Below are positions 9,437-18,670 of a DNA stretch of 64,000 nucleotides, piece by piece; position 1 is the stretch's first letter; each line of letters opens with the position of its first letter. Where the stretch lies: the NCBI GenBank assembly GCA_014190895.1, contig BJGV01000002.1, positions 62,001 through 126,000 of the forward strand. Direction: 5' to 3'. The translations under genes were made by a program, and so were the position numbers. The notes beneath the pieces were generated by a model that was given only the letters and a program-made list of their open reading frames with translations, was not told the origin of the DNA and did no database searches. The stretch comes from Nitrosomonadaceae bacterium (GTDB lineage: Bacteria > Pseudomonadota > Gammaproteobacteria > Burkholderiales > Nitrosomonadaceae).

Positions 9437-10702
9437 ATGCGCCTTACACCCATTTATTTGGATTCAAGCATCGCTGCATTACGCGCGGTACAATCGTTAG
9501 AGCATCCTGCCGATGCAATGCTCCGGTATTTTTTCCGTGAAAATCCAGAACTTGGCGTTAATGATAGGGCATTTATTGCCGAAATCATATTTGGTATTTT
9601 GCGACATCGTTTCTTTCTGGAGTCTGTCACCGAAACATCCACACCTCGTGCTCTAGTACTTGCATATCTTGTTAAATTCTACGGTATGAATTTACGCGAA
9701 TTGTTGCCGCTTGTGAGTGAAACAGAAGTAAAGTGGCTTTCAAAAATTAAGGCGGTGTCATTAGAGTCTCAGTCATCAGCTACTCAGGCGGAATTTCCCG
9801 ATTGGCTTATGGAGAAACTACAGAATTTTATGTCAGATAAAGATATTCTGAATTTAGGGCTGTCTCTGCAGCAATCGGCATCACTTGATTTGCGAGTTAA
9901 TACGTTGATTACAAGTCGTGATGAAGTGCTTGCGGTACTGAGTAAAGACGGCATTGAAGCACAAATCACCCCTTATTCACCTATCGGTATTCGTCTTATC
10001 ATTAAATCTACTATCAATCGCCACGAGCTATTTCTTTCTGGAAAAATAGAGATTCAGGATGAGGGCAGCCAATTGTTAGGCTATTTACTTGGGCCTAAGC
10101 GTGGGAATCTAGTGGTAGACTTTTGTGCGGGTTCTGGCGGGAAAACGTTAATGTTGGGTGCACTAATGTGCTCACAAGGACGTATTTATGCATTTGATAT
10201 TTCTGAGAAACGTCTAAATGCTTTGAAACCACGTCTTAAACGCTCCGGTCTATCTAATCTGAGTCTTCAACGCATTAATAACGAGAATGATCTGAAAGTA
10301 AAACGGTTAACAGGAAAGATTGATCGCGTGCTTGTGGATGCTCCATGTAGCGGCTTGGGAACATTGCGTCGCAACCCGGATTTAAAATGGCGACAGTCGC
10401 CACAGAGTATCGAAGAACTTAAGTGCAAGCAAAAATTAATTCTTTCGGCAGCAGCAAAGTTGCTAAAACCAGGTGGTAGGTTAGTCTATGCTACGTGTAG
10501 TTTTCTAGCAGAAGAGAATCAAGAAATAATTGAACATTTTTTAGTAGGTCACAACCAATTTAAATTATTAAATTGCGCCGAACTTCTCGCGCAACATCAA
10601 ATATCGCTTGATACAGGAAGATTTCTGCAACTGCTGCCCAATCTACATGGAACCGATGGGTTTTTTGCCGCCGCGCTAGAATTTGTAAAAAAAGAAATAT
10701 AA
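9437..10702 (+). CDS. RsmB/NOP-family RNA cytosine-C5 methyltransferase (second copy)
   Basis: 421-residue SAM-dependent methyltransferase of the RsmB/NOP family. Motif I is V-D-F-C-A-G-S-G-G-K (near 227-236), and the two family cysteines are C304 (D-A-P-C-S-G) and C354 (A-T-C-S). An N-terminal helical region (1-100) resembles the NusB-like part but is divergent. It differs from the canonical rsmB at 49651-50928, which sits with fmt and def, so this is a paralogue with an unknown target cytosine. It follows the DUF3108 gene by 63 bases. Confidence 0.88.
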   Translation: MRLTPIYLDSSIAALRAVQSLEHPADAMLRYFFRENPELGVNDRAFIAEIIFGILRHRFFLESVTETSTPRALVLAYLVKFYGMNLRELLPLVSETEVKWLSKIKAVSLESQSSATQAEFPDWLMEKLQNFMSDKDILNLGLSLQQSASLDLRVNTLITSRDEVLAVLSKDGIEAQITPYSPIGIRLIIKSTINRHELFLSGKIEIQDEGSQLLGYLLGPKRGNLVVDFCAGSGGKTLMLGALMCSQGRIYAFDISEKRLNALKPRLKRSGLSNLSLQRINNENDLKVKRLTGKIDRVLVDAPCSGLGTLRRNPDLKWRQSPQSIEELKCKQKLILSAAAKLLKPGGRLVYATCSFLAEENQEIIEHFLVGHNQFKLLNCAELLAQHQISLDTGRFLQLLPNLHGTDGFFAAALEFVKKEI

Positions 10703-10742
10703 TCCAATTGTCCTCTAGTCAACATATCCCAACTCTTTTGAA

Positions 10743-10768
10743 ACGGTTACTTTATTTCATATAACCGT
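10743..10768. terminator. Possible hairpin between convergent genes
   Basis: A 7-bp inverted repeat (ACGGTTA with TAACCGT, 12-base loop) lies in the 150-base gap between the convergent methyltransferase gene and gloA. There is no U-tract on either side, so termination is a guess from position. Confidence 0.25.
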
Positions 10769-10851
10769 GGCGTCCATGGTATTTTTAAGTACCGTTAGCT
10801 AGGGGAGACAAATCTAGCAGTTATAATTTTAAGTAACTGGAGGCGGATGTA

Positions 10852-11241
10852 TTATTTACGTTGTTTTTGAATAAATTCGATTTTATAACCGTCGGGATCT
10901 TCTATAAAAGCAATTGTAGTATTACCATGTTTCATGGGTCCAGCTGCACGAACAACTTTACCCCCTTGTTCTGTAATTTTGGTACAGGCCTGATAGACAT
11001 CATCTACCTCAATAGCAAGGTGGCCGTAACTTGTGCCTAGTTCATATTTTTCTATGCCCCAATTATAAGTTAACTCTAGTACGGTGCCGCTTGCCTCATC
11101 CTGATACCCAATAAATACCAGAGTAAATTTTCCCTCCGGGTAATCTTTGCGACGCAGTTCTTTCATTCCTAAAAGATCAGTATAGAAAGCGATAGATCGC
11201 TCCAAATCACCAACTCTTAACATGGTGTGTAGAATACGCAT
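10852..11241 (-). CDS. gloA: Lactoylglutathione lyase (glyoxalase I)
   Basis: 129-residue glyoxalase I, which isomerises the methylglyoxal-glutathione hemithioacetal to S-lactoylglutathione. All four metal ligands sit at the E. coli GloA positions: H5, E56, H74 and E122. The length fits the short Ni/Co-type enzyme. Its ATG directly follows the rubredoxin stop (TAA-ATG), so the two are almost certainly one transcript, an unusual pairing of methylglyoxal detoxification with an electron carrier. Confidence 0.95.
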   Translation of the reverse strand: MRILHTMLRVGDLERSIAFYTDLLGMKELRRKDYPEGKFTLVFIGYQDEASGTVLELTYNWGIEKYELGTSYGHLAIEVDDVYQACTKITEQGGKVVRAAGPMKHGNTTIAFIEDPDGYKIEFIQKQRK

Positions 11242-11430
11242 TTATATTTCTATCATCTCGAAGTCTTCTTTACGTGCTCCGCATTCAGGGCAAACCCAGT
11301 TTATTGATACATCTTCCCAGCGCGTGCCGGGAGGGATACCTTCCTCTGGAGATCCATCAGCTTCGTCATATACGTAGCCACAAATAAGACACATGTAACA
11401 ACGGTAAGGAGAATCTTTAGTAGTAAGCAT
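11242..11430 (-). CDS. Rubredoxin
   Basis: 62-residue one-iron electron carrier. The four iron ligands are C14 and C17 (C-L-I-C-G-Y) and C47 and C50 (C-P-E-C-G-A), with the usual Y-x-Y and W-x-x-x-P surroundings. An additional cysteine at residue 11 lies in an extended N-terminus, so the true start may be the methionine at residue 13 (11394). It is divergent from thiD, 45 bases away, and followed directly by gloA. A rubredoxin-reductase-like flavoprotein is encoded at 33242-34393. Confidence 0.93.
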   Translation of the reverse strand: MLTTKDSPYRCYMCLICGYVYDEADGSPEEGIPPGTRWEDVSINWVCPECGARKEDFEMIEI

Positions 11431-11475
11431 AAGGTAGGGATTTTAAGTTAAAATGCTATTTTACGGTATTTACCC

Positions 11476-12306
11476 ATGTGTCAACTACCCCCCATCGTAC
11501 TTTCTTTTGCTGCTAATGACCCTAGTGGTGGTGCTGGTATTCAGGCTGATATTCTGACTTTGAGTAGTCTGGGTTGTCATCCATTGTCGGTAATTACCGC
11601 CATAACCATACAGGATACTGTTGGAGTGAATAATGTCATGGCATTAGATCCTAAGTGGGTTACAGAGCAGGCGTGTGCGGTACTAGAGGACATGCCTGTA
11701 AATGCTTTTAAGATTGGAATGTTGGGCAACATTAAAATTATCACGGCTATTGCTGAAGTAGTTTCTAATTATCCAGATATTCCATTAGTACTGGATCCGA
11801 TACTTGCTTCTGGTCGTGGCGATGAGTTTGCCAGCGAGCACATGATGATGGCGATGCGCGATTTATTGTTTCCTTTGGCTACTATTATTACTCCTAATAG
11901 TATAGAGGCTCGTCGTCTCATGCAGAATAGTAGAGAAGACTTTGACATAACAGATCTTTCACATTGCGCGCACCTCCTTTTGCAGACGGGCTGTAAACAC
12001 GTATTAATCACAGGTACTCATGAAGATTCTCCTGAAGTGGTGAATACTTTATACGGAGCGGAAGGCATCGTGCGTTCGGATACATGGCAACGGTTTAAGG
12101 GTTCTTATCATGGATCTGGTTGCACGCTTGCTTCAGCTATAGCAGCTACACTTGCTCACGGTCTACCTCTTACCGAAGGAGTATATGAGGCGCAAGAATA
12201 TACATGGCAATCGCTAAAAGCTGGTTTCCGTCCAGGAATGGGGCAATATCTTCCAGATCGATTGTTTTGGACCCATGAGAAACATAGCGTTAGAAAGAAA
12301 GATTAA
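11476..12306 (+). CDS. thiD: Hydroxymethylpyrimidine/phosphomethylpyrimidine kinase (ThiD)
   Basis: 276-residue ribokinase-fold kinase that phosphorylates HMP and HMP-P in thiamine synthesis. It shows the N-terminal A-N-D-P-S-G-G-A-G-I-Q-A-D, the middle D-P-I-L-A-S-G-R-G and the anion-hole H-G-S-G-C-T-L-A-S motif near residue 214. thiE follows at once. The 45-base leader is too short to hold a TPP riboswitch, so the pair does not appear to be under direct thiamine control here. Confidence 0.95.
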   Translation: MCQLPPIVLSFAANDPSGGAGIQADILTLSSLGCHPLSVITAITIQDTVGVNNVMALDPKWVTEQACAVLEDMPVNAFKIGMLGNIKIITAIAEVVSNYPDIPLVLDPILASGRGDEFASEHMMMAMRDLLFPLATIITPNSIEARRLMQNSREDFDITDLSHCAHLLLQTGCKHVLITGTHEDSPEVVNTLYGAEGIVRSDTWQRFKGSYHGSGCTLASAIAATLAHGLPLTEGVYEAQEYTWQSLKAGFRPGMGQYLPDRLFWTHEKHSVRKKD

Positions 12307-12310
12307 ACAG

Positions 12311-12946
12311 ATGTTACAACAGGAAATTAGGGGTCTATATGCGATCACGCCAGAGATGTCTGAAACGGTCAATTTAGTTACAATGACGCAACAGGCTCTT
12401 ACTGGGGGAGCTCGGCTTATTCAGTACCGTAATAAGACGGCAGACCATTTTTTACAGTTGAAACAGGCATATTTACTGGCCAATCTTTGTCGAAAATTCA
12501 ACGCCCTTTTTATTGTTAATGATTACCTTGATCTTGCTATTCAAATTGATGCAAATGGCGTACATTTAGGATGCGGAGATATAACCATAGCCGAGGCAAG
12601 ACAGAAGCTTGGACCGGGAAAGATTATTGGAGCCTCTGCTTATAATCGCATAGAATCTGCTATCGAAGCCGAACAACAGGGTGCAGATTATATTGCATTT
12701 GGTGCTTTTTTTACTTCCACAACCAAACCAGATGCAGCGACTACCTCTGTAGATTTATTATATGAGGCAAAACAGAGATTACGCATCCCAATTGTTGTTA
12801 TTGGAGGCATAACACCCAACAATGCTTTGGAACTGGTGCATCTAGGAGCGGCTGCGGTGGCAGTTAGCAGCGCATTATTTGGTGCTCCAGATATTCGATC
12901 TACAGCTGACAAATTCTCTAAATTGTTCAAGAGAGCCGATGATTAA
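12311..12946 (+). CDS. thiE: Thiamine-phosphate synthase (ThiE)
   Basis: TIM-barrel enzyme joining HMP-PP to thiazole phosphate. Visible motifs are Q-Y-R-N-K (pyrophosphate site), N-D-Y-L-D, G-V-H-L-G and the C-terminal G-G-I-T-P-N-N-A phosphate loop. I take the ATG at 12311, four bases after the thiD stop, giving 211 residues, the usual length. An alternative frame start at 12275 would overlap thiD by 32 bases. Translation is probably coupled to thiD. Confidence 0.93.
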   Translation: MLQQEIRGLYAITPEMSETVNLVTMTQQALTGGARLIQYRNKTADHFLQLKQAYLLANLCRKFNALFIVNDYLDLAIQIDANGVHLGCGDITIAEARQKLGPGKIIGASAYNRIESAIEAEQQGADYIAFGAFFTSTTKPDAATTSVDLLYEAKQRLRIPIVVIGGITPNNALELVHLGAAAVAVSSALFGAPDIRSTADKFSKLFKRADD

Positions 12947-12971
12947 TTGTATAACACTTGCGGATTAAAAA

Positions 12972-14255
12972 ATGACTTCACGTAATCAAGAATTATTTCA
13001 ACTTTCTCAAAAATATATTCCAGGGGGGGTCAATTCGCCAGTACGCGCTTTCAAATCGGTGGGCGGAGTGCCTATATTTTTTCAGCGGGGGCAAGGAGCT
13101 TATGTATGGGATGCAGACAACAAAGCCTATATAGATTATGTTTGTTCTTGGGGGCCATTAATTCTTGGTCATGCTCATCCGCAAGTAATTAAAGCGGTAG
13201 AGGCAGCAGCTAAAAATGGTCTGACTTTTGGTGCCCCTACCGAGATGGAATTAAAAATAGCAGAGTTATTGTGCAAATTAGTTCCTTCAATTGAACAGGT
13301 GAGACTAGTGAGCTCTGGAACAGAGGCCACGATGAGTGCAATTCGCCTTGCACGAGGGTACACCGGCAGAAGCCGTATTATTAAATTTGAAGGTTGTTAC
13401 CACGGTCATGATGATTCATTATTAGTGAAAGCGGGTTCTGGAGCCCTTACTTTTGGACATCCAAGCTCCGCTGGGGTTCCCGCAGAAACTGCAGCCCAAA
13501 CTACGGTATTAGATTACAATGATTTCTTAGGTTTGGAGCAGACATTTGATCAGATTGGTGGAGAAATTGCCGCTGTTATCGTTGAGCCGGTAGCCGGCAA
13601 CATGAATTTGGTAGTATCAAAACCAGGATTTCTGCTAGCTTTGCGTGATTTGTGTACGAAATATGGCAGCATTTTAATTTTTGATGAGGTGATGACTGGT
13701 TTTCGGGTCGGACTTGGATGTGCTCAAGAGCTTTATGGCGTAAAACCAGATTTGACTACTCTTGGAAAAGTTATTGGTGGTGGCATGCCTATGGCTGCCT
13801 TTGGTGGGCGGCGAGATATTATGCAGTGCTTGGCCCCATTAGGAGCGGTTTACCAAGCAGGAACGCTCTCAGGTAACCCCGTTGCGGTAGCAGCAGGAAT
13901 TACTACATTGCAATTAGTGCAAGCGCCGGAGTTTTATAAGAAACTAACTGCACATGTTGTTCAGCTTGTCGATGGCCTTGTTGCTTCCGCGAAAAAAAAT
14001 GGGATTATTTTTTGTGCACAAGCAGTGGGAGGGATGTTTGGTCTCTATTTTAGAGAAAATATACCAACAAGTTATGCCGAAGTAATGGAGTGTGATAAGG
14101 AAGCTTTTAGCCTCTTTTTTCACGCTATGTTACAGGAAGGCATATATTTTGCGCCCTCAGCTTTTGAGGCAGGATTTGTTTCTGCTGCACATGGCGACAA
14201 AGAAATCAATGCAACGTTGGCTGCAGCTGAGAAAGTATTTAGCGAATGGAGGTAA
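12972..14255 (+). CDS. hemL: Glutamate-1-semialdehyde 2,1-aminomutase (HemL)
   Basis: 427-residue PLP enzyme forming 5-aminolevulinate, the second step of the C5 haem pathway; hemA at 22598-23851 supplies its substrate. K266 in L-G-K-V-I-G-G-G is the Schiff-base lysine. D238 in F-D-E-V-M-T-G-F and the S-S-G-T-E-A-T cofactor loop (114-120) are present, and N-S-P-V-R-A-F opens the fold. It follows thiE by 25 bases, so thiamine and haem genes may share a transcript. Confidence 0.97.
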   Translation: MTSRNQELFQLSQKYIPGGVNSPVRAFKSVGGVPIFFQRGQGAYVWDADNKAYIDYVCSWGPLILGHAHPQVIKAVEAAAKNGLTFGAPTEMELKIAELLCKLVPSIEQVRLVSSGTEATMSAIRLARGYTGRSRIIKFEGCYHGHDDSLLVKAGSGALTFGHPSSAGVPAETAAQTTVLDYNDFLGLEQTFDQIGGEIAAVIVEPVAGNMNLVVSKPGFLLALRDLCTKYGSILIFDEVMTGFRVGLGCAQELYGVKPDLTTLGKVIGGGMPMAAFGGRRDIMQCLAPLGAVYQAGTLSGNPVAVAAGITTLQLVQAPEFYKKLTAHVVQLVDGLVASAKKNGIIFCAQAVGGMFGLYFRENIPTSYAEVMECDKEAFSLFFHAMLQEGIYFAPSAFEAGFVSAAHGDKEINATLAAAEKVFSEWR

Positions 14256-14300
14256 AGTGTCTATTTATAGTCCTTTATCTTAGCATCTTTAGCACAGGGG

Positions 14301-14948
14301 TTAGTGTAATCCAGAAATAAACTCTGACACCGCCGCTATTTCTTTTTCACTCATGCGATGAACTATCATTCGCATTACATCGTTGGTGCGTTGCTCGGTA
14401 CGGAAAGCCCGTATTTGTGCCATAGTATATTCCGCATGTTGCCCTGCAAGACTAGGATAAAGGGGCGGAATGCCAACCCCGTTGGGAGAGTGACAAGCGG
14501 AGCATGCTGGCACACCAGTTTCAATATTACCACCCCGATAAATTTTTTTACCTTGCTCGGCCAATGTTTTGTCTTTAGCCGCTCCAGGTTTTAGAATTTG
14601 TGAAGCATAGTAAGCACTAACATTTTTCATATCATCTAATGAAAGCGTTGAAACCATGGCAGTCATAATGGCATTATTTCGCTCTGCAGGTTTGTCACCC
14701 TGCGCCTTAAAACTGACCAACTGTTTCGTGAGATACTCCGCATGTTGTCCCGCTAAACTTGGGTTTGTTGGAATTGTGCTATTACCATCAGCATTGTGGC
14801 ATCCTGCGCAAATCTGACCTGCTATCTGCTGACCCTTATTTATAGAATCTTTAATAGCAATTTCTCCCAGTCTTTCAGCAGAAGCTGGGCTGGAAAGTAT
14901 CAGCACAGTTAACATTGCAATGCCTGAAGTTAATTTTGTACCTTGCAT
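14301..14948 (-). CDS. Dihaem cytochrome c4
   Basis: Periplasmic two-domain c-type cytochrome of about 215 residues. It has a signal peptide ending in S-P-A-S-A and haem motifs C-A-G-C-H (47-51) and C-S-A-C-H (149-153), each followed by P-S-L-A-G-Q-H-A-E-Y as in cytochrome c4. The ATG at 14948 is chosen because AAAGG sits 7 bases upstream; a start nine codons earlier is possible. Cytochrome c4 passes electrons to terminal oxidases. It converges on hemL with a 45-base gap. Confidence 0.93.
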   Translation of the reverse strand: MQGTKLTSGIAMLTVLILSSPASAERLGEIAIKDSINKGQQIAGQICAGCHNADGNSTIPTNPSLAGQHAEYLTKQLVSFKAQGDKPAERNNAIMTAMVSTLSLDDMKNVSAYYASQILKPGAAKDKTLAEQGKKIYRGGNIETGVPACSACHSPNGVGIPPLYPSLAGQHAEYTMAQIRAFRTEQRTNDVMRMIVHRMSEKEIAAVSEFISGLH

Positions 14949-15148
14949 TTTAGGACCTTTAGAGAATAGTGCCAATGTAAGTGAAGACGTATTTTATCAA
15001 GGTAACAGTTTGTTAACAACAATAAACCGTCGGCAATGAGGAGAGCATTATCTCCCCATGACTACTTGTGGATATATTTTTTGTAATTTATATTTAGACA
15101 TAATCTAACTATATAAGTGCCATCTATTAATTTTAATTGGAAAATAGC

Positions 15149-15949
15149 ATGACGATACATCTTAAATCTCTGCCAGAAATAGAAAAAATGCGAATTGCTG
15201 GCAAGCTTGCCTCCGAAGTGTTAGATTTTATAGCGCCTTTTGTTAAACCAGGAATAACCACTGACAAACTTGATTCGTTATGTTACGACTACATGGTTAA
15301 TACGCAAAAAACTATCCCTGCGCCACTCAATTATGCGCCACCAGGGTATTCACCTTACCCAAAATCTATTTGTACTTCAGTCAATCATCAAGTATGTCAC
15401 GGCGTGCCTGGCGAGAAGAAATTAAAAGCCGGTGACATTATTAATATCGATGTTACCGTCATCAAGGATGGCTATCATGGCGATACTAGTCGTATGTATT
15501 ACGTAGGTGAACCATTAATTCAAGCTAGGCGTCTGTGTGAAATTACTTATGAATCTATGTGGCGCGGCATCGAAGAAATTAAACCAGGCAGGCATCTTGG
15601 AGACGTTGGCTACGCTATTCAGAAGTTTTCTGAAAGTTTTGGATATAGCGTGGTAAGGGAATTTTGCGGTCATGGTATCGGTACAAAATTTCATGAGGAG
15701 CCACAAGTCCTTCATTACGGTCATTCTGGGACTGGATTACAACTTAAGGCTGGAATGATTTTTACAGTTGAGCCAATGATTAATGCAGGCAAAGCATCCA
15801 TACGTCAATTAGCTGATGGCTGGACCATCGTCACTAAGGACCATAGTTTGTCAGCGCAGTGGGAGCATACAGTACTTGTCACCGAAACTGGGTACGAAGT
15901 GTTAACGCTATCTATTGGGGCTCCATCAAAACCTACGTTTCATTCTTAA
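15149..15949 (+). CDS. map: Methionine aminopeptidase, type I
   Basis: 266-residue enzyme removing initiator methionine. The five metal ligands are D101, D112, H175, E208 and E239, each offset by 4 from the E. coli enzyme. The ATG at 15149 has GGA about 7 bases upstream; a TTG four codons earlier is a less likely start. glnD begins 5 bases after its stop. The Map substrate pathway (Def, Fmt) is encoded elsewhere in the window. Confidence 0.96.
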   Translation: MTIHLKSLPEIEKMRIAGKLASEVLDFIAPFVKPGITTDKLDSLCYDYMVNTQKTIPAPLNYAPPGYSPYPKSICTSVNHQVCHGVPGEKKLKAGDIINIDVTVIKDGYHGDTSRMYYVGEPLIQARRLCEITYESMWRGIEEIKPGRHLGDVGYAIQKFSESFGYSVVREFCGHGIGTKFHEEPQVLHYGHSGTGLQLKAGMIFTVEPMINAGKASIRQLADGWTIVTKDHSLSAQWEHTVLVTETGYEVLTLSIGAPSKPTFHS

Positions 15950-15954
15950 TTTTA

Positions 15955-18606
15955 ATGGAGAGTTTTCTTACAAAATCTTTGTCAGATTCATTTAGCTCTG
16001 CAGAAGGCAAAAAAATGCTCCGGCAGGGAAGAAAAATGCTCTGTCAAAACTATAATGAGACTAAAAATAGTGGTGCAATTTTGCTACGAGACCACTGTCG
16101 ATTGGTTGATAGCTTATTGCATCAGGCATGGCAAGAGACAGTAACATCTAGCTCAATTGCACTATTGGCAGTAGGAGGTTATGGACGGAGACAACTCTTC
16201 CCTGGTTCAGATATAGATTTACTGGTGCTAATTCCCGCCAAAGAAAAAAATACTGATGCGGTAGATAGCGTTACCAAATTGCAAATAGAGCGGTTAATCA
16301 GATTCTTTTGGGACATGGGTCTAGAAGTGAGTCACAGTGTCCGTACACTTGCTGAGTGCGTAGAGGAGTCGGTCAAAGACATTACAGTACAGACTAATTT
16401 ACTAGAGGCACGCCTGCTCGTCGGAAATTGTCAACTATTTAGTGAGCTTGAGAGCGTTATACGAGACACTACTAATCCAAATACATTTTTAACTGCCAAA
16501 TTATTTGAGCAGCAGTGTCGCCATAATCGTTATCATGGGGCAACAAATAATCTTGAGCCAAATTTGAAAGAAAGCCCTGGCGGTTTGCGAGACTTGCACA
16601 ATATTCTTTGGGTTAGTCATGTTGCCGGTACAGGGAAATCTTGGTTTGATCTTACCAAGGGTAAATTTATCACTTTGCAAGAAGCCCGTCTTGCAAATCG
16701 CTGTCAAACTTTCTTGCAAGATTTGCGTATTCGACTACACTATCTTACAGGGCGACAAGAAGACCGACTTCTGTTTGACTACCAAGCGCAGCTTGCAAAA
16801 GAATTAGGTATTATCGATAAGTCTCCGCGCTATGCCAGCGAAATCCTTATGCAACGTTATTATCGCGTTGCTAGGTCAGTTACTCAGATTAATAATATTC
16901 TTTTATTAGCGCTACAAGTCAAGATCTGTTCTGACATAGATACAACTCCAATTCCCATTAATAAGCGTTTTCAGAAATATGGTCAATTCTTAGAAATATG
17001 TACAGAAAGTATCTTTCAAGAAGACCCGAGCGCAATCTTTGAGAGCTCATTACTATTGCAACAGCACGCTGAACTGAAGGCTCGTAGCGCAGTTACTCTT
17101 CGAGCCTTGTGGCATGCCACAAAATTCATTAATTTAAAATTTAGGAATAATCCGCACAACCAATCTCTTTTCATGCAAATTCTACGTCAACCGCACAGGG
17201 TTACTCAAGAATTGCGTTTCATGAATCGCTACGGTATTTTGGGACGTTATTTAACATCATTTGGACGTATCGTGGGTCAGATGCAACATGATTTATTTCA
17301 TGTTTATACTGTAGATGAACACATCTTAATGGTGGTAAGAAATTTACGACGTTTTATGATACCAAAATTTTCTCAAGAACATCCTCTGTGTAGTGGACTC
17401 ATGGCCAAGTTTGATCGACCAGAAATACTGTATCTTGCCGGACTGTTTCATGACATCGCTAAGGGACGTAGCGGCGATCATTCTCTACTGGGTAAGAAGC
17501 ATGCAAAGCAATTTTGTAAGCAGCATGAAATATTTCAAGAGGACGCAGAGTTATTAGTGTGGCTAGTAGAAAATCATCTATTGATGTCAATTACAGCACA
17601 AAAGCAAGATTTGTCAGATAGAGATGTAATCAGCATTTTTGCTAAGCGAGTAAAAGATGACCGTCATCTTGTTGCCCTGTATTTGCTGACTGTTGCAGAT
17701 ATTTTAGGCACAAGTCCAAAAATATGGAATACATGGAAAGATAAGTTACTAGAGAATTTGTTTTGGATGACTCGACAATATTTAAATGATAAGTCGGGTT
17801 ATATCAACAGTGCGCTAGAGAGCAGAAAGATTAAAGTACTTGAATTATTAGCACTTAATAATACTTCTACCGAGGTATATGAGCGATTCTGGTCAGAGTT
17901 TGATGCCGCTTACCTATTAAAGCACGATCCGCAAGAAATTGCTTGGCATGCGCATCAGTTAATCGGTCACCTAGATTCGTCGGTACCGGTGGTGAAAGCG
18001 CGCGCCGTCCCAAATGGGGGAGGCATTCAGGTCATGGTTTACACCCCAGATCAAAAAAATCTATTTGCGTATATCTGTGGCTTTTTTGAGGGCATTAACT
18101 ACAGCATTGTTGAGGCAAAAATCTATACCACTAATCGTGGTTACGCCATCGATAGTTTTTTGGTGTTAAATCCATTTAAAGCCGTAGAGCAGTATCACAA
18201 TGTAATTAGTATCGTGGAGCATGAGTTGGCATACCAGCTAGAGCAGAAAATGCCTTTAGTGCCGCCTCCACAAGGAAGATTAAATCGTCACTTAAAGTAT
18301 TTTCCGATCACGCCCACGGTCGATATTGAACCCGATAGAAAGAGTTCTTATTACAGACTATCAATTGTTGCTGGTGATCAGATAGGATTGTTGTCAAGTA
18401 TTGCGCAAGTGTTGGTGCATTTCGGGGTAAATGTACATAGCGCGAAGATAAACACCCTGGGTGCGCGTGCTGAGGATATTTTCTGGGTAACAGGGAAGGT
18501 ACTGAGCGAACAAAAGAAGTTGTTGCATCTGAAGACAGAAATGCTAGCGATACTAGAAATTCCAAGTAATACAACTCTAATGCAATCAGTAAAATATTTA
18601 AACTAA
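15955..18606 (+). CDS. glnD: Bifunctional uridylyltransferase/uridylyl-removing enzyme GlnD
   Basis: About 883 residues. Nitrogen-status sensor that uridylylates PII proteins when glutamine is low and reverses this when it is high. Domains in order: nucleotidyltransferase with G-G-Y-G-R and G-S-D-I-D-L-L near residues 74-90, a GlnD helical linker, an HD domain (F-H-D-I-A-K-G-R-S-G-D-H-S near 500), and two C-terminal ACT domains. A longer reading frame extends back into map, but the ATG at 15955 gives the usual length. No glnB or glnK is in the window. Confidence 0.96.
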   Translation: MESFLTKSLSDSFSSAEGKKMLRQGRKMLCQNYNETKNSGAILLRDHCRLVDSLLHQAWQETVTSSSIALLAVGGYGRRQLFPGSDIDLLVLIPAKEKNTDAVDSVTKLQIERLIRFFWDMGLEVSHSVRTLAECVEESVKDITVQTNLLEARLLVGNCQLFSELESVIRDTTNPNTFLTAKLFEQQCRHNRYHGATNNLEPNLKESPGGLRDLHNILWVSHVAGTGKSWFDLTKGKFITLQEARLANRCQTFLQDLRIRLHYLTGRQEDRLLFDYQAQLAKELGIIDKSPRYASEILMQRYYRVARSVTQINNILLLALQVKICSDIDTTPIPINKRFQKYGQFLEICTESIFQEDPSAIFESSLLLQQHAELKARSAVTLRALWHATKFINLKFRNNPHNQSLFMQILRQPHRVTQELRFMNRYGILGRYLTSFGRIVGQMQHDLFHVYTVDEHILMVVRNLRRFMIPKFSQEHPLCSGLMAKFDRPEILYLAGLFHDIAKGRSGDHSLLGKKHAKQFCKQHEIFQEDAELLVWLVENHLLMSITAQKQDLSDRDVISIFAKRVKDDRHLVALYLLTVADILGTSPKIWNTWKDKLLENLFWMTRQYLNDKSGYINSALESRKIKVLELLALNNTSTEVYERFWSEFDAAYLLKHDPQEIAWHAHQLIGHLDSSVPVVKARAVPNGGGIQVMVYTPDQKNLFAYICGFFEGINYSIVEAKIYTTNRGYAIDSFLVLNPFKAVEQYHNVISIVEHELAYQLEQKMPLVPPPQGRLNRHLKYFPITPTVDIEPDRKSSYYRLSIVAGDQIGLLSSIAQVLVHFGVNVHSAKINTLGARAEDIFWVTGKVLSEQKKLLHLKTEMLAILEIPSNTTLMQSVKYLN

Positions 18607-18625
18607 GATCAACTGTTAAACTACT

Positions 18626-18658
18626 TTTAACAGACCCTTCTAATAGAGGTCTGTTAAA
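18626..18658. terminator. Bidirectional hairpin between glnD and the CADD-like gene
   Basis: An 11-bp perfect inverted repeat (TTTAACAGACC with GGTCTGTTAAA, 11-base loop) fills the gap between two convergent genes. The A/T-rich stem ends could serve as a short U-tract in either direction. Position and symmetry argue for a shared terminator. Confidence 0.6.
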
Positions 18659-18670
18659 GCGTTATCCCGT

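Noticed and set aside
11431-11475. TPP riboswitch before thiD
   Set aside because: The gap is 45 bases, shorter than the riboswitch core, and no THI-box sequence is visible.
15859-15954. Longer N-terminus for GlnD reaching into map
   Set aside because: The extension lies inside map in another frame and adds non-family residues; the ATG at 15955 gives normal length.
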